Part shown: positions 47,501-58,464 of the stretch, piece by piece
Position numbering within the stretch: the stretch's first letter is position 1
How the letters are laid out: every line of letters begins with the position of its first letter
NCBI GenBank assembly: GCA_019454045.1
Contig: SKCR01018458.1
Coordinates: 124,001-188,000, forward strand
From: Zanthoxylum bungeanum
Taxonomy: Eukaryota; Streptophyta; Magnoliopsida; Sapindales; Rutaceae
Direction: 5' to 3'
DNA length: 64,000 bases
The notes under the pieces: generated by a model
What the model saw: the letters and a program-made list of their open reading frames with translations, nothing else
Told to the model about the DNA's origin: nothing
Database searches by the model: none
Program-made: the position numbers and the translations under genes

Positions 47501-48375
47501 ATGGTTTCTCTAATTATTTCAATACTCTCAAATGATAAATTAACGGGAGAAAATTATGTTAAGTGAAAAAGTAACATGAACATTATCCTGGTCTGCGAAG
47601 ACCTAAAGTTTATCCTGACGGAGGAGTGTCCTCCCGAGCCGGCCAGAAATGCTGGCCAAGCTGTGCGTGATACCTACCAGAAATGGGTCGCAGTAAATGA
47701 GAAAGCCTGCAGCTACTTACTAGCAGGGATGTCTGAGGTTCTTACTGCAAAGCAGGAACCTATGGCTTCAAAATCTCAGTTGATGAAGTCATTGCAGGGC
47801 ATGTTCGGGCAGCCTTCGAAGCGTCAACGTCATAAGGCCATGGTCCCAGCGATGACTGCTAGGATGAAGGATGGGACATCAGTCCGAGAGCACGTCTTGA
47901 GGATGATGACCTATCTCAGCACTGCTGAAACCCATAGAGCTCGTATTGTCGAGCGTAGCCAGGTAACCATGATTATGGAAACTCTTCCGATGAGTTTCAT
48001 GTAGTTTAAAAACAACTATGTTATGAACAAGTTGACTTTTACTTTGACCCAGCTGCTTAATGAGCTCACCTACTACGAGTCCATGCTTGTGGATCATCGT
48101 AAGTCCAGTGCTGAGGTAAATATTACCGAGTCTTCTAAATCTGCAAAGATGAAGAAGAATAGCACTGGGAAGGCTAAGACTAAGCCCATGAAGAAGAACA
48201 ACAAGAAATGATCCAAGGGTGCCAAGCCCAAGGGAAAGTGTTTCCACTGCAACAAGAACGAGCATTGGAAAAGGAATTATCCTAAATACCTTGCTGAGCT
48301 AAAAGAGAAAAAGGATACAGGTAAATATGATTTACTCATTATCGAAACTCTATTAGTGGAGGATTATAAATCTGC
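47501..48375 (+). pseudogene. gag of element E
   Basis: This is a copia gag of UBN2 type. I place the start at ATG 47501 (MVSLIISILSNDKLTGENYV), with an in-frame stop soon after it. The main frame runs 47576-48004 (MNIILVCEDLKFILTEECPP, MFGQPSKRQRHKAMVPAMTA). It continues past a stop to a lysine-rich stretch and the zinc knuckle CFHCNKNEHWKRNY near 48240-48285, whose last Cys is Tyr. Gag forms the cytoplasmic particle. Stops at about 47565, 48003 and 48210 disable it. Confidence 0.88.
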
Positions 48376-48790
48376 TTGGATTGTTGATTCTGGGGCCACT
48401 AATCATGTTTTTTCTTCTTTACAGCTACTTGACTCATAGAGGGACCTTGGTGAAGGTGACTACACCTTGAGGATCGGGACATGGGATGTCGTTTCAGCAA
48501 GAGAAGTGGGAGTTTCTAGTTTAAATTTTACAAATAATAGTTATTTAAATTTGAACAATGTGTTATTCATTCATGGTTTTCGCAGGAATTTTATTTCTGT
48601 TTCTAAAATTTTGGATGATGGTTATTCAGTTTCTTTTAATAGCAATTTAATTATTATTGGTAGAAATGGATTAACCATATGCACAGGAAACTCAGAAAAT
48701 AACTTGTATGTGTTAAGACCATTATCACATAGGTCACTGCTCAATGCTGAAATGTTTAAGGTTGAGAAACCTAAAACTAAATGATAAAAG
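48376..48790 (+). pseudogene. Protease and pre-integrase of element E
   Basis: The protease motif WIVDSGATNHVFSSLQLLDS, with its DSGA active-site region, lies at 48377-48437 and is followed by a stop. Frame 48467-48784 continues with SLNFTNNSYLNLNNVLFIHG and SENNLYVLRPLSHRSLLNAE, the usual path to the integrase zinc region. It closely matches A at 16140-16577. Confidence 0.87.
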
Positions 48791-49714
48791 ATTTCTCACG
48801 ATGACACATGTTTGTGGCATCTTAGACTTGGTCATATCAACCTTGACTGAATAGACAGATTGATAAAGAACGGAGCCTTAAATCCGTTAAAGCTTAGAAC
48901 TTTACATGTCTGTGAATCATGTTTAGAAGGAAAAATGACCAAGAGACCTTTTACTGGAAAAGGTATAAGAGTCAGTCAACCACTTGAGCTAATACATTCA
49001 GATGTTTACGGGCCGATGAATGTAAGAGCCCGAGGTGGTTATGAATAATTCGTCATATTTATTGACGATTATTCTAGATATGTGTATGCTTACCTAATGC
49101 AGCACAAGTCAGATACTTTTGAAAAGTTCAAAGAGTATCGTGCTGAGGTTGAGAACTAGTTAGGTAAAACAATCAAAACTCTATGATCAGATCGTGGAGG
49201 AGAATACCTTGACAAAGATTTCGAGGAATTATTAGTTGAGCATGGGATAGTATCCCAGCTCACAGCACCTGGAACACCACAGTAAAATAGTGTTGCAGAG
49301 AGGAGAAATCGGACCCTACTAGACATGATGAGATCTATGTTTAGTTATAGCTCACTACCTAGTTCATTATGGGGATATGCACTACAAACTATAATCCAAA
49401 TCCTTAATGTAGTTCCATCTAAATCTGTTGCTAAGACTGGTTTAGAGTTGTGGATTGGTCGTAAAACTAGTTTGCGACATTTCTACATATGAGGGTGTCC
49501 AGTACATGTGCTAAAGAATAAGACTATAAAGTTGGAGCCACGTTCTCAGGTGTGCTTATTTGTAGGCTATCCTAAGGAGACTAAGGGTGGATTCTTTTAT
49601 AGTCATGAAGATAATAAACTGTTTGTATCGATAAATGCTACGTTTCTAAAAGAGGACTATATGAGGGAGTTCAAGCCTCGAAGTAAAGTGTTACTTAAGG
49701 AGTTATTTACTGGT
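48791..49714 (+). pseudogene. Integrase of element E
   Basis: The zinc-binding HHCC region reads LWHLRLGHINLD, then CESCLEGKMTKRPF. The three catalytic acidic positions lie in SDVYGPM (49000), SDRGGEYLD (49185) and [13 protein letters not shown] (49290). The trailing domain includes CLFVGYPKETKGGFF. At least seven in-frame stops interrupt it. H2 inserted after the codons KELFTGST. The enzyme joins the cDNA to chromosomal DNA. Confidence 0.9.
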
Positions 49715-50199
49715 TCGACTGTGGACACAGGCCACAGAGGTGTGCGACGCTGTCCGGACTCGCAGCCCGGTCGGGAGTACAGAGTAGCCCGCGGGGGACT
49801 AAACTGGAGAAATAAAATGGAGTCGCCACCCAGTGTGAACTGGGAAATGATTTAAGGTCGCGCTCACCCCTCGCAAGGGAAGACCTCAAATTTTGGGTTT
49901 GGAATTGTCCCTTACTTATGCCAATTGTAATGAAAAGATTTATGCAATAGTATAACCAATTCTTATGCAACACATGCAAGATAATTTAATCAAAACACAA
50001 GTTTGCACACCCATAAACGTAAATAAAAATGAATGCAAATGCATAATTCCATGAACGTATTGAACAATGAAGCGCAATAGTGTAATTAACAATAACTGTA
50101 AAAGCATTAATGATAAAAGCGGATAATTAAGTACGTAATGCAAAGGAAATGACCAAAGAAGTAAACATGCGTGAAATATGATGAAAGGAGGTATGTTCG

Positions 50200-50400
50200 C
50201 CGTATGTGCGTTCGTGTTGCGTTCGGAAACGCGTTCGAAAGGTAAAACAGAATGCATGCGCTCGTATAGCGTTTAGAAACGCGTTCGAAAGGTAAACAGA
50301 ATGCAAACGTTCGTATAGCGTTTGGAAACACGTTCGAACAGACTGAGGCAGAATGCATACCTTCGTGTAGCGTTTGATAATGCGTTCGAATGAGGTTACC
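50200..50400 (-). repeat. CpG-rich tandem repeat in H2
   Basis: About four units carry GTTCG(T/G)...GCGTT(T/C)GGAAACGCGTTCGAA on the plus strand. It corresponds to the 53-bp array of H1. Confidence 0.8.
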
Positions 50401-50447
50401 AAAGTGGTATCTAAAATGACATAAACATGTGCTTGAGTATTTCTCAA

Positions 50448-50543
50448 GCGGTACGTGGAGTTGTATCCCCAGTGCAGACCGCACTACCGTCCATTCGGAT
50501 TCAGCTACGAAATTTATGTCTGGGTTTCCATTCGATATACCAC
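50448..50543 (-). repeat. Shared 96-bp module, first copy in H2
   Basis: Minus-strand reading GTGGTATAT...ACGTACCGC. The pairing ends are kept with a wobble, and the inner hairpin reads AGTGC-GGTCT-GCACT. Confidence 0.8.
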
Positions 50544-50649
50544 ATGAGGCAACACTCAAGCATTGACACAACATGAATGTAAAGTGGAGAATGAAAACAT
50601 AACAATCAAGAAAGGTAAATAACAAGATCAATAAAAGAGATGTGACCAA

Positions 50650-51410
50650 TGCCAACATCTATATGGGACATCAAATGCCCGATTGAACATATTTCACATT
50701 CAATCGAGTATACTTCGTCCGACGCAGTGAAACGTCGTGGTAAAGGTAGCCTTTAGGCATTTCCCTCGAATAGAGGACCTTTAATCCATCATGATTAGCC
50801 CATGCGCACGAGATAGCAATGCATGAATGAACAAAGTAATAATATGCAAAAGAGTAAATAACGGAATAATGAAAAGGCGCGGAAAAACATTGTGGTATAG
50901 ATAGCCTTTAGGCATTTCCCTCGAATAGAGGACCTTTAACCCAACGTGATTAACCCATGCGCACTAGATAGCAATGCATAAATAAATAAAAGAGATGCGA
51001 CCAAGGCCGACATCTATATGGGACTTCGTATGCCCGACTGAACGTATTTCATATTCAATCAAGTATACTTCGTCCGGCGCGGCAAAACGTCATGGTAAAG
51101 GTAGCCTTTTGGCTTTTTCCCTTAAATAGAGGACCTTTAATCCAACATAGTTAGCCCATGCGCACTAGATTAACAATGCATAAATAAATAACATGCGGAA
51201 AGTAAATAACGGAATAATAAAAGAGATGCGACCAATTCTGACATCTATATGGGACCTCGTATGCCCGACTGAACGTATTTCTCATTCAATCAAGTATACT
51301 TCGTCCGATGCGGCAAAACATCGTGGTAAAGGTAGCCTTTTGGCTTTTCCATCAAATAGAGGACCTTTAATCCAACATGATTAGCCCATGCGTACTAGAT
51401 TAATCAATGC
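50650..51410 (-). repeat. Tandem repeat units in H2
   Basis: Four related units each contain a GAGGACCTTTAA(T/C)CCA block followed by TTAGCCCATGCGCAC (near 50796, 50950, 51150 and 51380). They correspond to the 176-bp repeat of H1. Confidence 0.8.
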
Positions 51411-51503
51411 ATAAATAAAGAAACAACACTTAGAAAATAAATAGTGGAATAATAAACACAAAATTAAATAACAAAATGAAACACATGTTTGGAAGTCTAT
51501 CAA

Positions 51504-51599
51504 GTGGTATGTGGAGTTGTATCCCAAGTACAGACCACACTACCGTCCATTCGGATTCGGCTACAGAATTTACGTTTGGGTTTCCATCCGATATACCAC
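51504..51599 (-). repeat. Shared 96-bp module, second copy in H2
   Basis: Minus-strand GTGGTATAT...CATACCAC, exactly 96 bp again, with inner hairpin AGTGT-GGTCT-GTACT. Confidence 0.8.
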
Positions 51600-53141
51600 A
51601 AGAGATAGCACGCAATCATTAACCCAATATGAATGAAAATAGACGTAAAACATAATGATGCATGCAAGTGATCAACAATGAATAACTGAAAAGATAAATA
51701 GTCAAGAGTGCCTTCAGGTCTTACCTTTTAAGTTGCTTCTCGGAAGTTACACCATCACCGGAAGGGTTAAAGCTCTGTCACTTTTCTGGTTCACTGATTC
51801 AATATTTTATTCACTGTTTTGCTGTTTTAAGTCGCTGCTTTGGACTGTTTTCTTCACTGTTTTTACTGTTGTTTGGTCGTCGTATTTGTTCACTATTTTG
51901 GGGTGATATTTGGACTATTTTGGGGTATTTTTTGAGACTGGTTTGGACTATTTTTAGTGCAGTTTATTGTTCGGTTGGCAGACTTATTTGTTGATTTATT
52001 TCGGTCAAAGGGGCTGCTTGCGGTTTTGTAGTTTTATTGTATCGGTTGTGCACTGCTTAGTTTGTGAGTTGTGCGTTAGGTCAAAAGGCTACTGTATGGC
52101 GTGGCCTTTGTTTATTTGTTACGGTCAGTGGCTTTAAACGTGGCCTGTGTGCGTGATTTTAATGAAGGGTAAAATGCCGTTTGTTTGGTGCTGAGAGGGG
52201 CTGGTGTGTGGCTTGGTTTTTGGTGCTTTGTTTGCTCGGTTTAGTGACTTTGTTTGTGTGTCAGTGAGTGGAGTGAGGTGGCTTTGTATGGCCTTTTGTT
52301 GCTTGAATGGACGTGAGGGCTATTAGGGTTCTCTTGTGTCGGTTAAGTATTGCTAGGTTTTTATTGTTTGCTAATGGAGGGCTGCCGAGTGAGAGGAGAG
52401 ATGTGAGAGAGTAGGTTTTTGATTGGTTTTGAGAGAGAGAGGCCCCGAAAAGAAGAAGGTGGCCGAGAAAATGGGAGTCCAAGGGAGGCGTGAGTGTTGA
52501 ATGAGAGAGAGGTCTAAAGTTTTGGGTGTTTTGGTTTTTTTTTTTTATTTGTTTTTTTTATGTTTGCGGTGTATGAGAGTGAAAGAGAAGAGCCTAGGGT
52601 TTGGATTTTGGTTTCTTTTATAATGGTGCATGCTAGGGTTTTCTTGTGTGTGCATGGCTTGAAAAAGGAAACAAATCAAATAAATAAGGGATGTGTTTAA
52701 TTAAATTATTTAGGGAAATAAATTTGTATAATTTTGGTGGGGAATATCTTTAATTTGGAAGGTGATTGGATTTGATTGGATTTAAATCTTTGGTAATTAG
52801 GAAGGTGATTTGGTGGGGATTTGATTTAATTTAGACATGTGTTTAATGTGTTGAATATTTTTGGATGGGATTTGGTGGGCCTTGGGCGTGTGGCTTGGTT
52901 CTTTGGTGGGCTTGGGCGTGTGGCTTGGTATGGGTTGCGGGGATTTTGGGCTGAGCCTATTAGTTAAAACATAGATTAATCGAGCGAACCCGAGGCTAAA
53001 CAAACGAATTAAATCTGAGGATGTACTTTTTTTTTTAATTTTCCCTTTCGACGTCCGTTTCCCGCGACTTCCACAACTTATAGGGTAGTGCCTCCATACG
53101 AGGATCGTCATTGGGCTTTATGTAAAAATGCAGTGTCTACA

Positions 53142-54509
53142 TCGACCAGCACACCATCGTCAATGACAGTTGACAAATACGTAACACCTTCGACATCCGA
53201 GCGTTAGATGCAAGTTCATCAGAATGATTTACCACCTAGACGTAGTGGGATGGTTGTATGACAACCTGATCGCTACCTTGGGGTTGGAGAGGCATATGTT
53301 GTCGCATCCAGCGATGGTATCGATGATCCATTCACCAATCGTAGTGCAATGGATGATTCTGACAAAGAGGAGTGGCTTAAAGCCACTAACCTAGAGATGG
53401 AGTCTATGTACTCTAACTCATTCTGGGAACTTGTGGACCAACCTGATGGGGTGAAACCCATAGGTTGCAAGTGGATCTACAAAAGGAAGAGAGGAGCAGA
53501 TGGGAAGGTAAAAACCTTCAAGGCTAGGCTAGTGGCCAATGGTTATACCCAGAAAGAGAAAGTTGACTATGAGGAAACTTTATCGCCACTAGCCATGCTC
53601 AAATCCATCCGCACTCTTCTATCCATTGTCGCATATTATGACTATGAAATTTGGCAAATGGACATCAAGACTGAATTCTTGAATGATAATCCTGATGAAA
53701 GTATCTATATGGTACAACCAGAGGGATTCATAGCCCAAGGTCAAGAGCAAAAGGTTTGCAAGCTGCAAAAGTCCATTTATGGACTTAAACAGACGTCTCA
53801 ATCTTGGAATATAAGATTTGATACCACGATCAAGTCTTATGATTTTGAGCAGAATATTGATGAGCCTTGTGTATACAAGCGCGTCATTGACAGGAATGTG
53901 GTTTTTCTTGGTTTAAACGTCGATGATATTTTACTCATTGGAAAATATGTAAAGATATTATCGGACGTGAAAACCTGGCTAGCTAACCAATTCCAAATGA
54001 AAGATTTGGGAGAGGCCAATTATATTCTTGGGATTCAAATTCTTCGGGATAGCAAGAAACGACTATTAGCTATGTCTCTGGCATCCTATATCGAAAAGAT
54101 CCTTGTGCGATTTGGGATGCAGAATTCCAAGAAAGGCAATCTGCCTTATTGGCATGGAATTCATATGTCAAAGGAACAGTCTCCTAAGACACCTCAAGAT
54201 GTTGAGGAAATGAGACATATCTCATATGCCTCAACAGATGGTAGTCTCATGTATGCTATGTTATACACGAGACCAGACATCTATTTTGCAGTAGGAGTAG
54301 TTAGTAGGTTTCAGTCGAACCCAGGATTGGATCACTGGGTGGCTGTGAAATATATTATTAAGTATCTTAAGAGAACGAGAGATTATATGCTTGTATATTC
54401 CGGTGAGGGTGTGATCTTAAGGGGATATACAGACTCTGATTTTCAGACAGATGTCGATTCTAGAAAATCAACTCTGGATCAGTGTTTACCCTATGCGATG
54501 AGGCTATAG
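53142..54509 (+). pseudogene. Reverse transcriptase of element E
   Basis: The long frame 53349-54509 holds a nearly whole copia reverse transcriptase: KWIYKRKRGADGKVKTFKAR, EIWQMDIKTEFLND, IYGLKQTSQSWN, and the catalytic box NVDDILLIGK. YVDD, which A retains, has become NVDD, so catalysis is doubtful even though the frame is open. The thumb and connection (YIEKILVRFGMQNSKKGN, YTRPDIYFAVGVVSRFQSNP) follow. The linker 53147-53348 has two stops. A frameshift near 54475 leads to RNase H. Confidence 0.92.
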
Positions 54510-54901
54510 TATGGCAGAGTATAAAGAAATCTTGTATTGCTGACTCCACCATGGAGGCTGAATATGTAGCGGCTTGTGAAGTAGCTAAGGAAACAGTCTG
54601 GCTCCGTAAATTTTTGGGAGATCTGGAAGTTGTTCCAGATATGGATAGACCACTCACACTTTATTGCGATAACAGTGCTTCAGTGACAAATTCAAAAGAA
54701 CCAAGAAGCCACAAAAGGGGAAAACATATAGAGATGAAATATCATCTCATCAGGGAGATAGTGCAGATAGGAGACGTTACTGTCACAAAGATTGCATCCG
54801 CAGAAAACCTGACTGATCCGTTTACAAAGACCTTGTCTGCAAAAGTGTTTGAAGGTCACCTAGATGGTCTAGGATTACGTGACATGTCCCATTTTCTCTA
54901 G
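54482..54901 (+). pseudogene. RNase H of element E
   Basis: The frame 54482-54901 reads ADSTMEAEYVAACEVAKETV, LYCDNSASVTNSKEPRSHKR and SAENLTDPFTKTLSAKVFEG, then stops at 54901. The first part of the domain (GYTDSDFQTDVDSRKS) lies in the reverse transcriptase frame just upstream, one frameshift away. Acidic residues of TDSD, EAE and CDN are all present. Confidence 0.9.
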
Positions 54902-54904
54902 TGC

Positions 54905-54913
54905 AAGTGGGAG
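54905..54913 (+). other. Polypurine tract of element E
   Basis: AAGTGGGAG lies just before the 3' LTR. Confidence 0.8.
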
Positions 54914-55115
54914 ATTTTTGGGATGTATGCCCTAGAGTTACATGTAATGTAAACGACTTTATATATTTTGAAATAAAAAGATACATTATTCATTTAACAA
55001 AGTTTTTATTTAATTTTCGCATATTATAAATTATCTTAATTACCCTAGATTACTTATGTGCCTTCAGACTTAGTGTATGAGTGTCATACACAAGATAATT
55101 TAAGTCTGAAGTTAG

Positions 55116-56467
55116 TGTTGTGATATTTTATATCGTACTGCAAGTGTACGGTGTCAGGTTTTAGTATAAATATGAGTTAAGAGTGTCGAACCCACAGAAA
55201 TTGCGTTAACTCGCACTAAGAACTACAATTGATAATCCTAACTTTATTTAGAAAACAAATAATAACGATTTTAGTATATAAATAAATATAAAAATAATTT
55301 GATAGGAGGAACTAATACGATAGAGATTCTAGATCCTGATTTCACCTAACTGTCGCCTATGTATTTGTCATGCCAATTCATCTTTGTTCAGTTATATTGT
55401 TTATAAGTCAATACTCCTAAAATATCCACTCCTTCTCTTGAGTGCCGAGTGAAAATATCATCAACTACAGACTTCGATATCTCTATAAAAATCCAGTAGT
55501 TAACAACTCATTACGCTTTGTGATTCTATATTAACGACTTCAAATGAACTACAGATTCTTTCGAACTCTATAAAATCCAAGGTTATATTCTCTATATCCA
55601 TTCAAAATCCCCTCTCTCGAGTGATAGATCCTAAACATTCATCATCTTCAATTGTGGCCAACAATAAAAAAGCATTAAACTCAAAAGAATATAAATAAAT
55701 GAATAAGACTTCATAACAAAATTAGCAAACAATTACAAGGTTCAAGCATCGATTATATCATTCTCCAGAATTAAGGAGTTTAGTTCATGACAATAGATAA
55801 AAACAATAAGAATAAGGTCATGAATCTAATGGAAATCATTAGAGTTGTAAGAAATAAATAAGATTATAAAACCCGAATTGAATCTCTTCCTCTTCGGATG
55901 ACACCGCCTTTGTCTTCTCTTGTTGCTCTTCAATCCTCCTCCTTGGATCTCTCTAAAATATGTGTTTTGGTATTTTGTGATGTGTATTAGCCTCTCCTCT
56001 TTTGAGTTTGGATGAACCAATATATTTATACTGGAGCCTTGGGGTCATTAGGGATCTTAAAAACCCTAAAAATCACTTTCCTGGCTTGCGCATGTTTTCT
56101 TCCGCAGGGGGCGCTGCGGCGCCGAACAGTGGACGCTGCGGCGCCCAACTCCTTGGAAATTGTATGTAAATGATTATATCTCCTCGAGTAGATGCAAATC
56201 GATATATTATGGGTCTCGTAACTCTTTCTATATCAAAGGTTATAGCCTTTTTAATTTCAGTGCGCAGCTGATGCTGATTTTTACTGCTTCTTGAGTCTGA
56301 TGCTCCCAATAGGTCCCGAAACACACGTATTTGCTCCATTATCGATGTTCTAATGCTTCCTACAAATAAGACATAAAAGATACTACAAAATACATTAAAT
56401 GGCTCGAAATATAACAAAATAATAGGCTAAGGATGTCGGATTAAGTGGGTATAAACTACATTTATCA
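55116..56467 (-). repeat. 3' LTR of element F
   Basis: This 1,352-bp LTR reads TGATAAATGTAGTTTATACCC on the minus strand and ends CACAACA. It contains paired GCGCTGCGGCGCC palindromes (56108-56146). Confidence 0.88.
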
Positions 56468-58017
56468 AACACCCCCAAACTTAAGGTTTTGGTAGTCCCG
56501 AGCAAAATATAAAATAAAAACTAAATTCAAATTAACAAATAAAAAATTACTAAATTAACTAAGCCACTTTCGTAGGGATCACGATCGCATTTAGCATATG
56601 CAACAAACTTTTAAACCCCTAGGCGGCCCTAGTGGATGAGTTATAGTCTTGTGAGGGCTTACAGTGACGATACCCACAAACGTCATTCACACACAATCAT
56701 GCAAAAATATAAAAAAAAAAAAAAAAAACAAAAAAAAAACATAGTCCCGATAGTTACGCATAAAATTATCCTCAAGGAAAGCTTATAAATGAAATCAAAG
56801 AACCTTCAAAGTACACAATTGCAACTCGAATCCAAGTTCTTTAATAAATTATCTAAGCTAGACTCATTGTGTGTGTGTAAAGGTTCATTCACAGCTTGAT
56901 TCCAAAGTAATCCAACTTAATGATTTTGTTTAAAAATTGTAATCGATGGGTCAAACCAACCTGGATATCTCAATTATGCTATGTAATTTCTTTATTTTGT
57001 GCTCAGTATGGTATGATTTTTCTTTTCTTTTCTTGTCTTTTTTTTTTACTTCTCTTTTTGCACCTTTTTTTTTCAATTTTACTTTTTTCAACACACCTAC
57101 CCTTTAAGGTAGCATTTCTCATCATGGTGGTCCTAATACTCGCCCATGGGTAGCTTCACGCTTATCGGTTATAGGTGGTTTACTTTATTTATTTAGAGAC
57201 TTTTTTCTTTTTAGCTATACCACACTTCATAACACTAGCAAATCAGGATAGATATCTAAGCAAACGGTCATTCATCGACATGCAATTTCTTCAACTAGTC
57301 ACCTTGTCAACTACTTAAGTTTTCACTGCTAGAAACCTATAATTGAGTGCTTACGAGTCTAACATAGATCAACTACTCAATGCATCAGATAAAAATAAAT
57401 TGGGCACTTATCGTTTCTAAAATTTCACCATAAACAAACAGTATCATCATAGGATTTATGTTTACTATATAAGACATAAAAACAAAAATAATTTAATTTT
57501 TTATTTTTTTTTACTAAAAATATATATAGCAGGAATACATGCACACACCCCAAACTTAAAACTTGCATTATCCTCAATGTAAGATAAATATAAAGAAACC
57601 AGATTAAGGAACAACACTACCGGGCATGGAGTTGATCAGGCTCCTGCTGGTTAGAATTTGGTTGCGCGGGCGTTGTGTGTCTCGTGCTACTTGCAAAAAT
57701 AGCATGAAAAACGAATAAATAAACAAATAGCACACAATAAAATAAAAATTAAAAATAAAGAAAATAATAATAAAATAAATTCAAGGGTTGCCTCCCCGCT
57801 AGCGCTAAGTTTAACGTCTTCAGCCAGACGCAACCATCCAAAATGGTTATGGTGGCTTAAACGTAGTGAACCGGGTAATTTCATCTGCTTTCTTCTTTGG
57901 TATCCACCGGTTCTTATGACATGAAAAAGACAGCTTGGCAGGCTGTGGTAATTTATCCATAGATGGTCCCCCAGGATATGTAGATTGTCCCTCAATTGAA
58001 AATAGATTGTCCCCCAA
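56468..58017 (-). other. Interior of element F
   Basis: The frame 57687-57995 (minus) reads through FGWLRLAEDVKLSASGEATL, a segment whose DNA matches the end of the G gag region. It is a leftover of the parent element, not a gene. A long A-run lies at 56709-56740. The remaining sequence is AT-rich with no coding region. Confidence 0.7.
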
Positions 58018-58464
58018 TATATTTATAATGGAGCCTTGGGGTCATTAGGGATCTTAAAAACCCTAAAAATCACTTTCCTGGCTTGCGCAGGCTTTCTTCC
58101 GCAGGGGGCGCTTCGGCGCCGAACAGTGGGCGCTGTGGCGCTCAAATACCTGGAAATTGTATGTAAATGACTAGATCTCATCGAGTAGATACAAATCGAT
58201 ATATTATGGGTCTCGTAACTCTTTCTAGATCAAAAGTTATAGCCTTTTTAATTTCAGTGCGCAGCTGATGCTGGTTTTTACTGCTTCTTGAGTCCGATGC
58301 TCCCAATAGATCCCGAAACACATGTATTTGCTCCATTATCGATGTTATAATGCTTCCTACAAATAAGACATAAAAGATACTACAAAATACATTAAATGGC
58401 TCGAAACATAACAAAATAATAGGTTAAGGATGTCGGAATAAGTGGGTATAAACCACACTTATCA
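58018..58464 (-). repeat. 5' LTR of element F, truncated
   Basis: These 447 bp match 56018-56467. The junction at about 58017 marks the deletion that removed the rest of the LTR and the primer site. Confidence 0.87.

Larger units (their letters stand above)
49720..53141 (-). mobile_element. H2: solo-LTR-like element in E
   Basis: A 3,422-bp unit reads TGTGGACACAGG...GTGTCTACA on the plus strand, with TSD TCGAC (49715-49719 and 53142-53146). Read on the minus strand it is collinear with H1. The first 230 bp match the reverse of the H1 3' end (GGAGTCGCCACCC, CTCGCAAGGGAAGACCTCAA). It holds two copies of the 96-bp module, about four units of the 176-190 bp repeat and the CpG-rich repeat. No protein domain, primer site or second LTR is seen. 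Open frames at 50107-50658 lie within the repeats. Confidence 0.75.
55116..58464 (-). mobile_element. Element F: deleted LTR element related to G, minus strand
   Basis: This element is 3,349 bp with TSD GTTAG (55111-55115 and 58465-58469) and ends TG...CA. Read on the minus strand it has a truncated 5' LTR (58018-58464), an interior and a complete 3' LTR (55116-56467) preceded by AGTTTGGGGGTG. The interior 56468-56690 matches G at 41205-41382. The stretch near 57785 matches G near 38920-38960. The primer site and most of the coding region are deleted. There is no LOG copy. Confidence 0.9.

Noticed and set aside
50107..50658. 183-codon and overlapping minus-strand frames in H2
   Set aside because: They overlap tandem repeats and the shared module, lack domains, and are not conserved as frames in H1.
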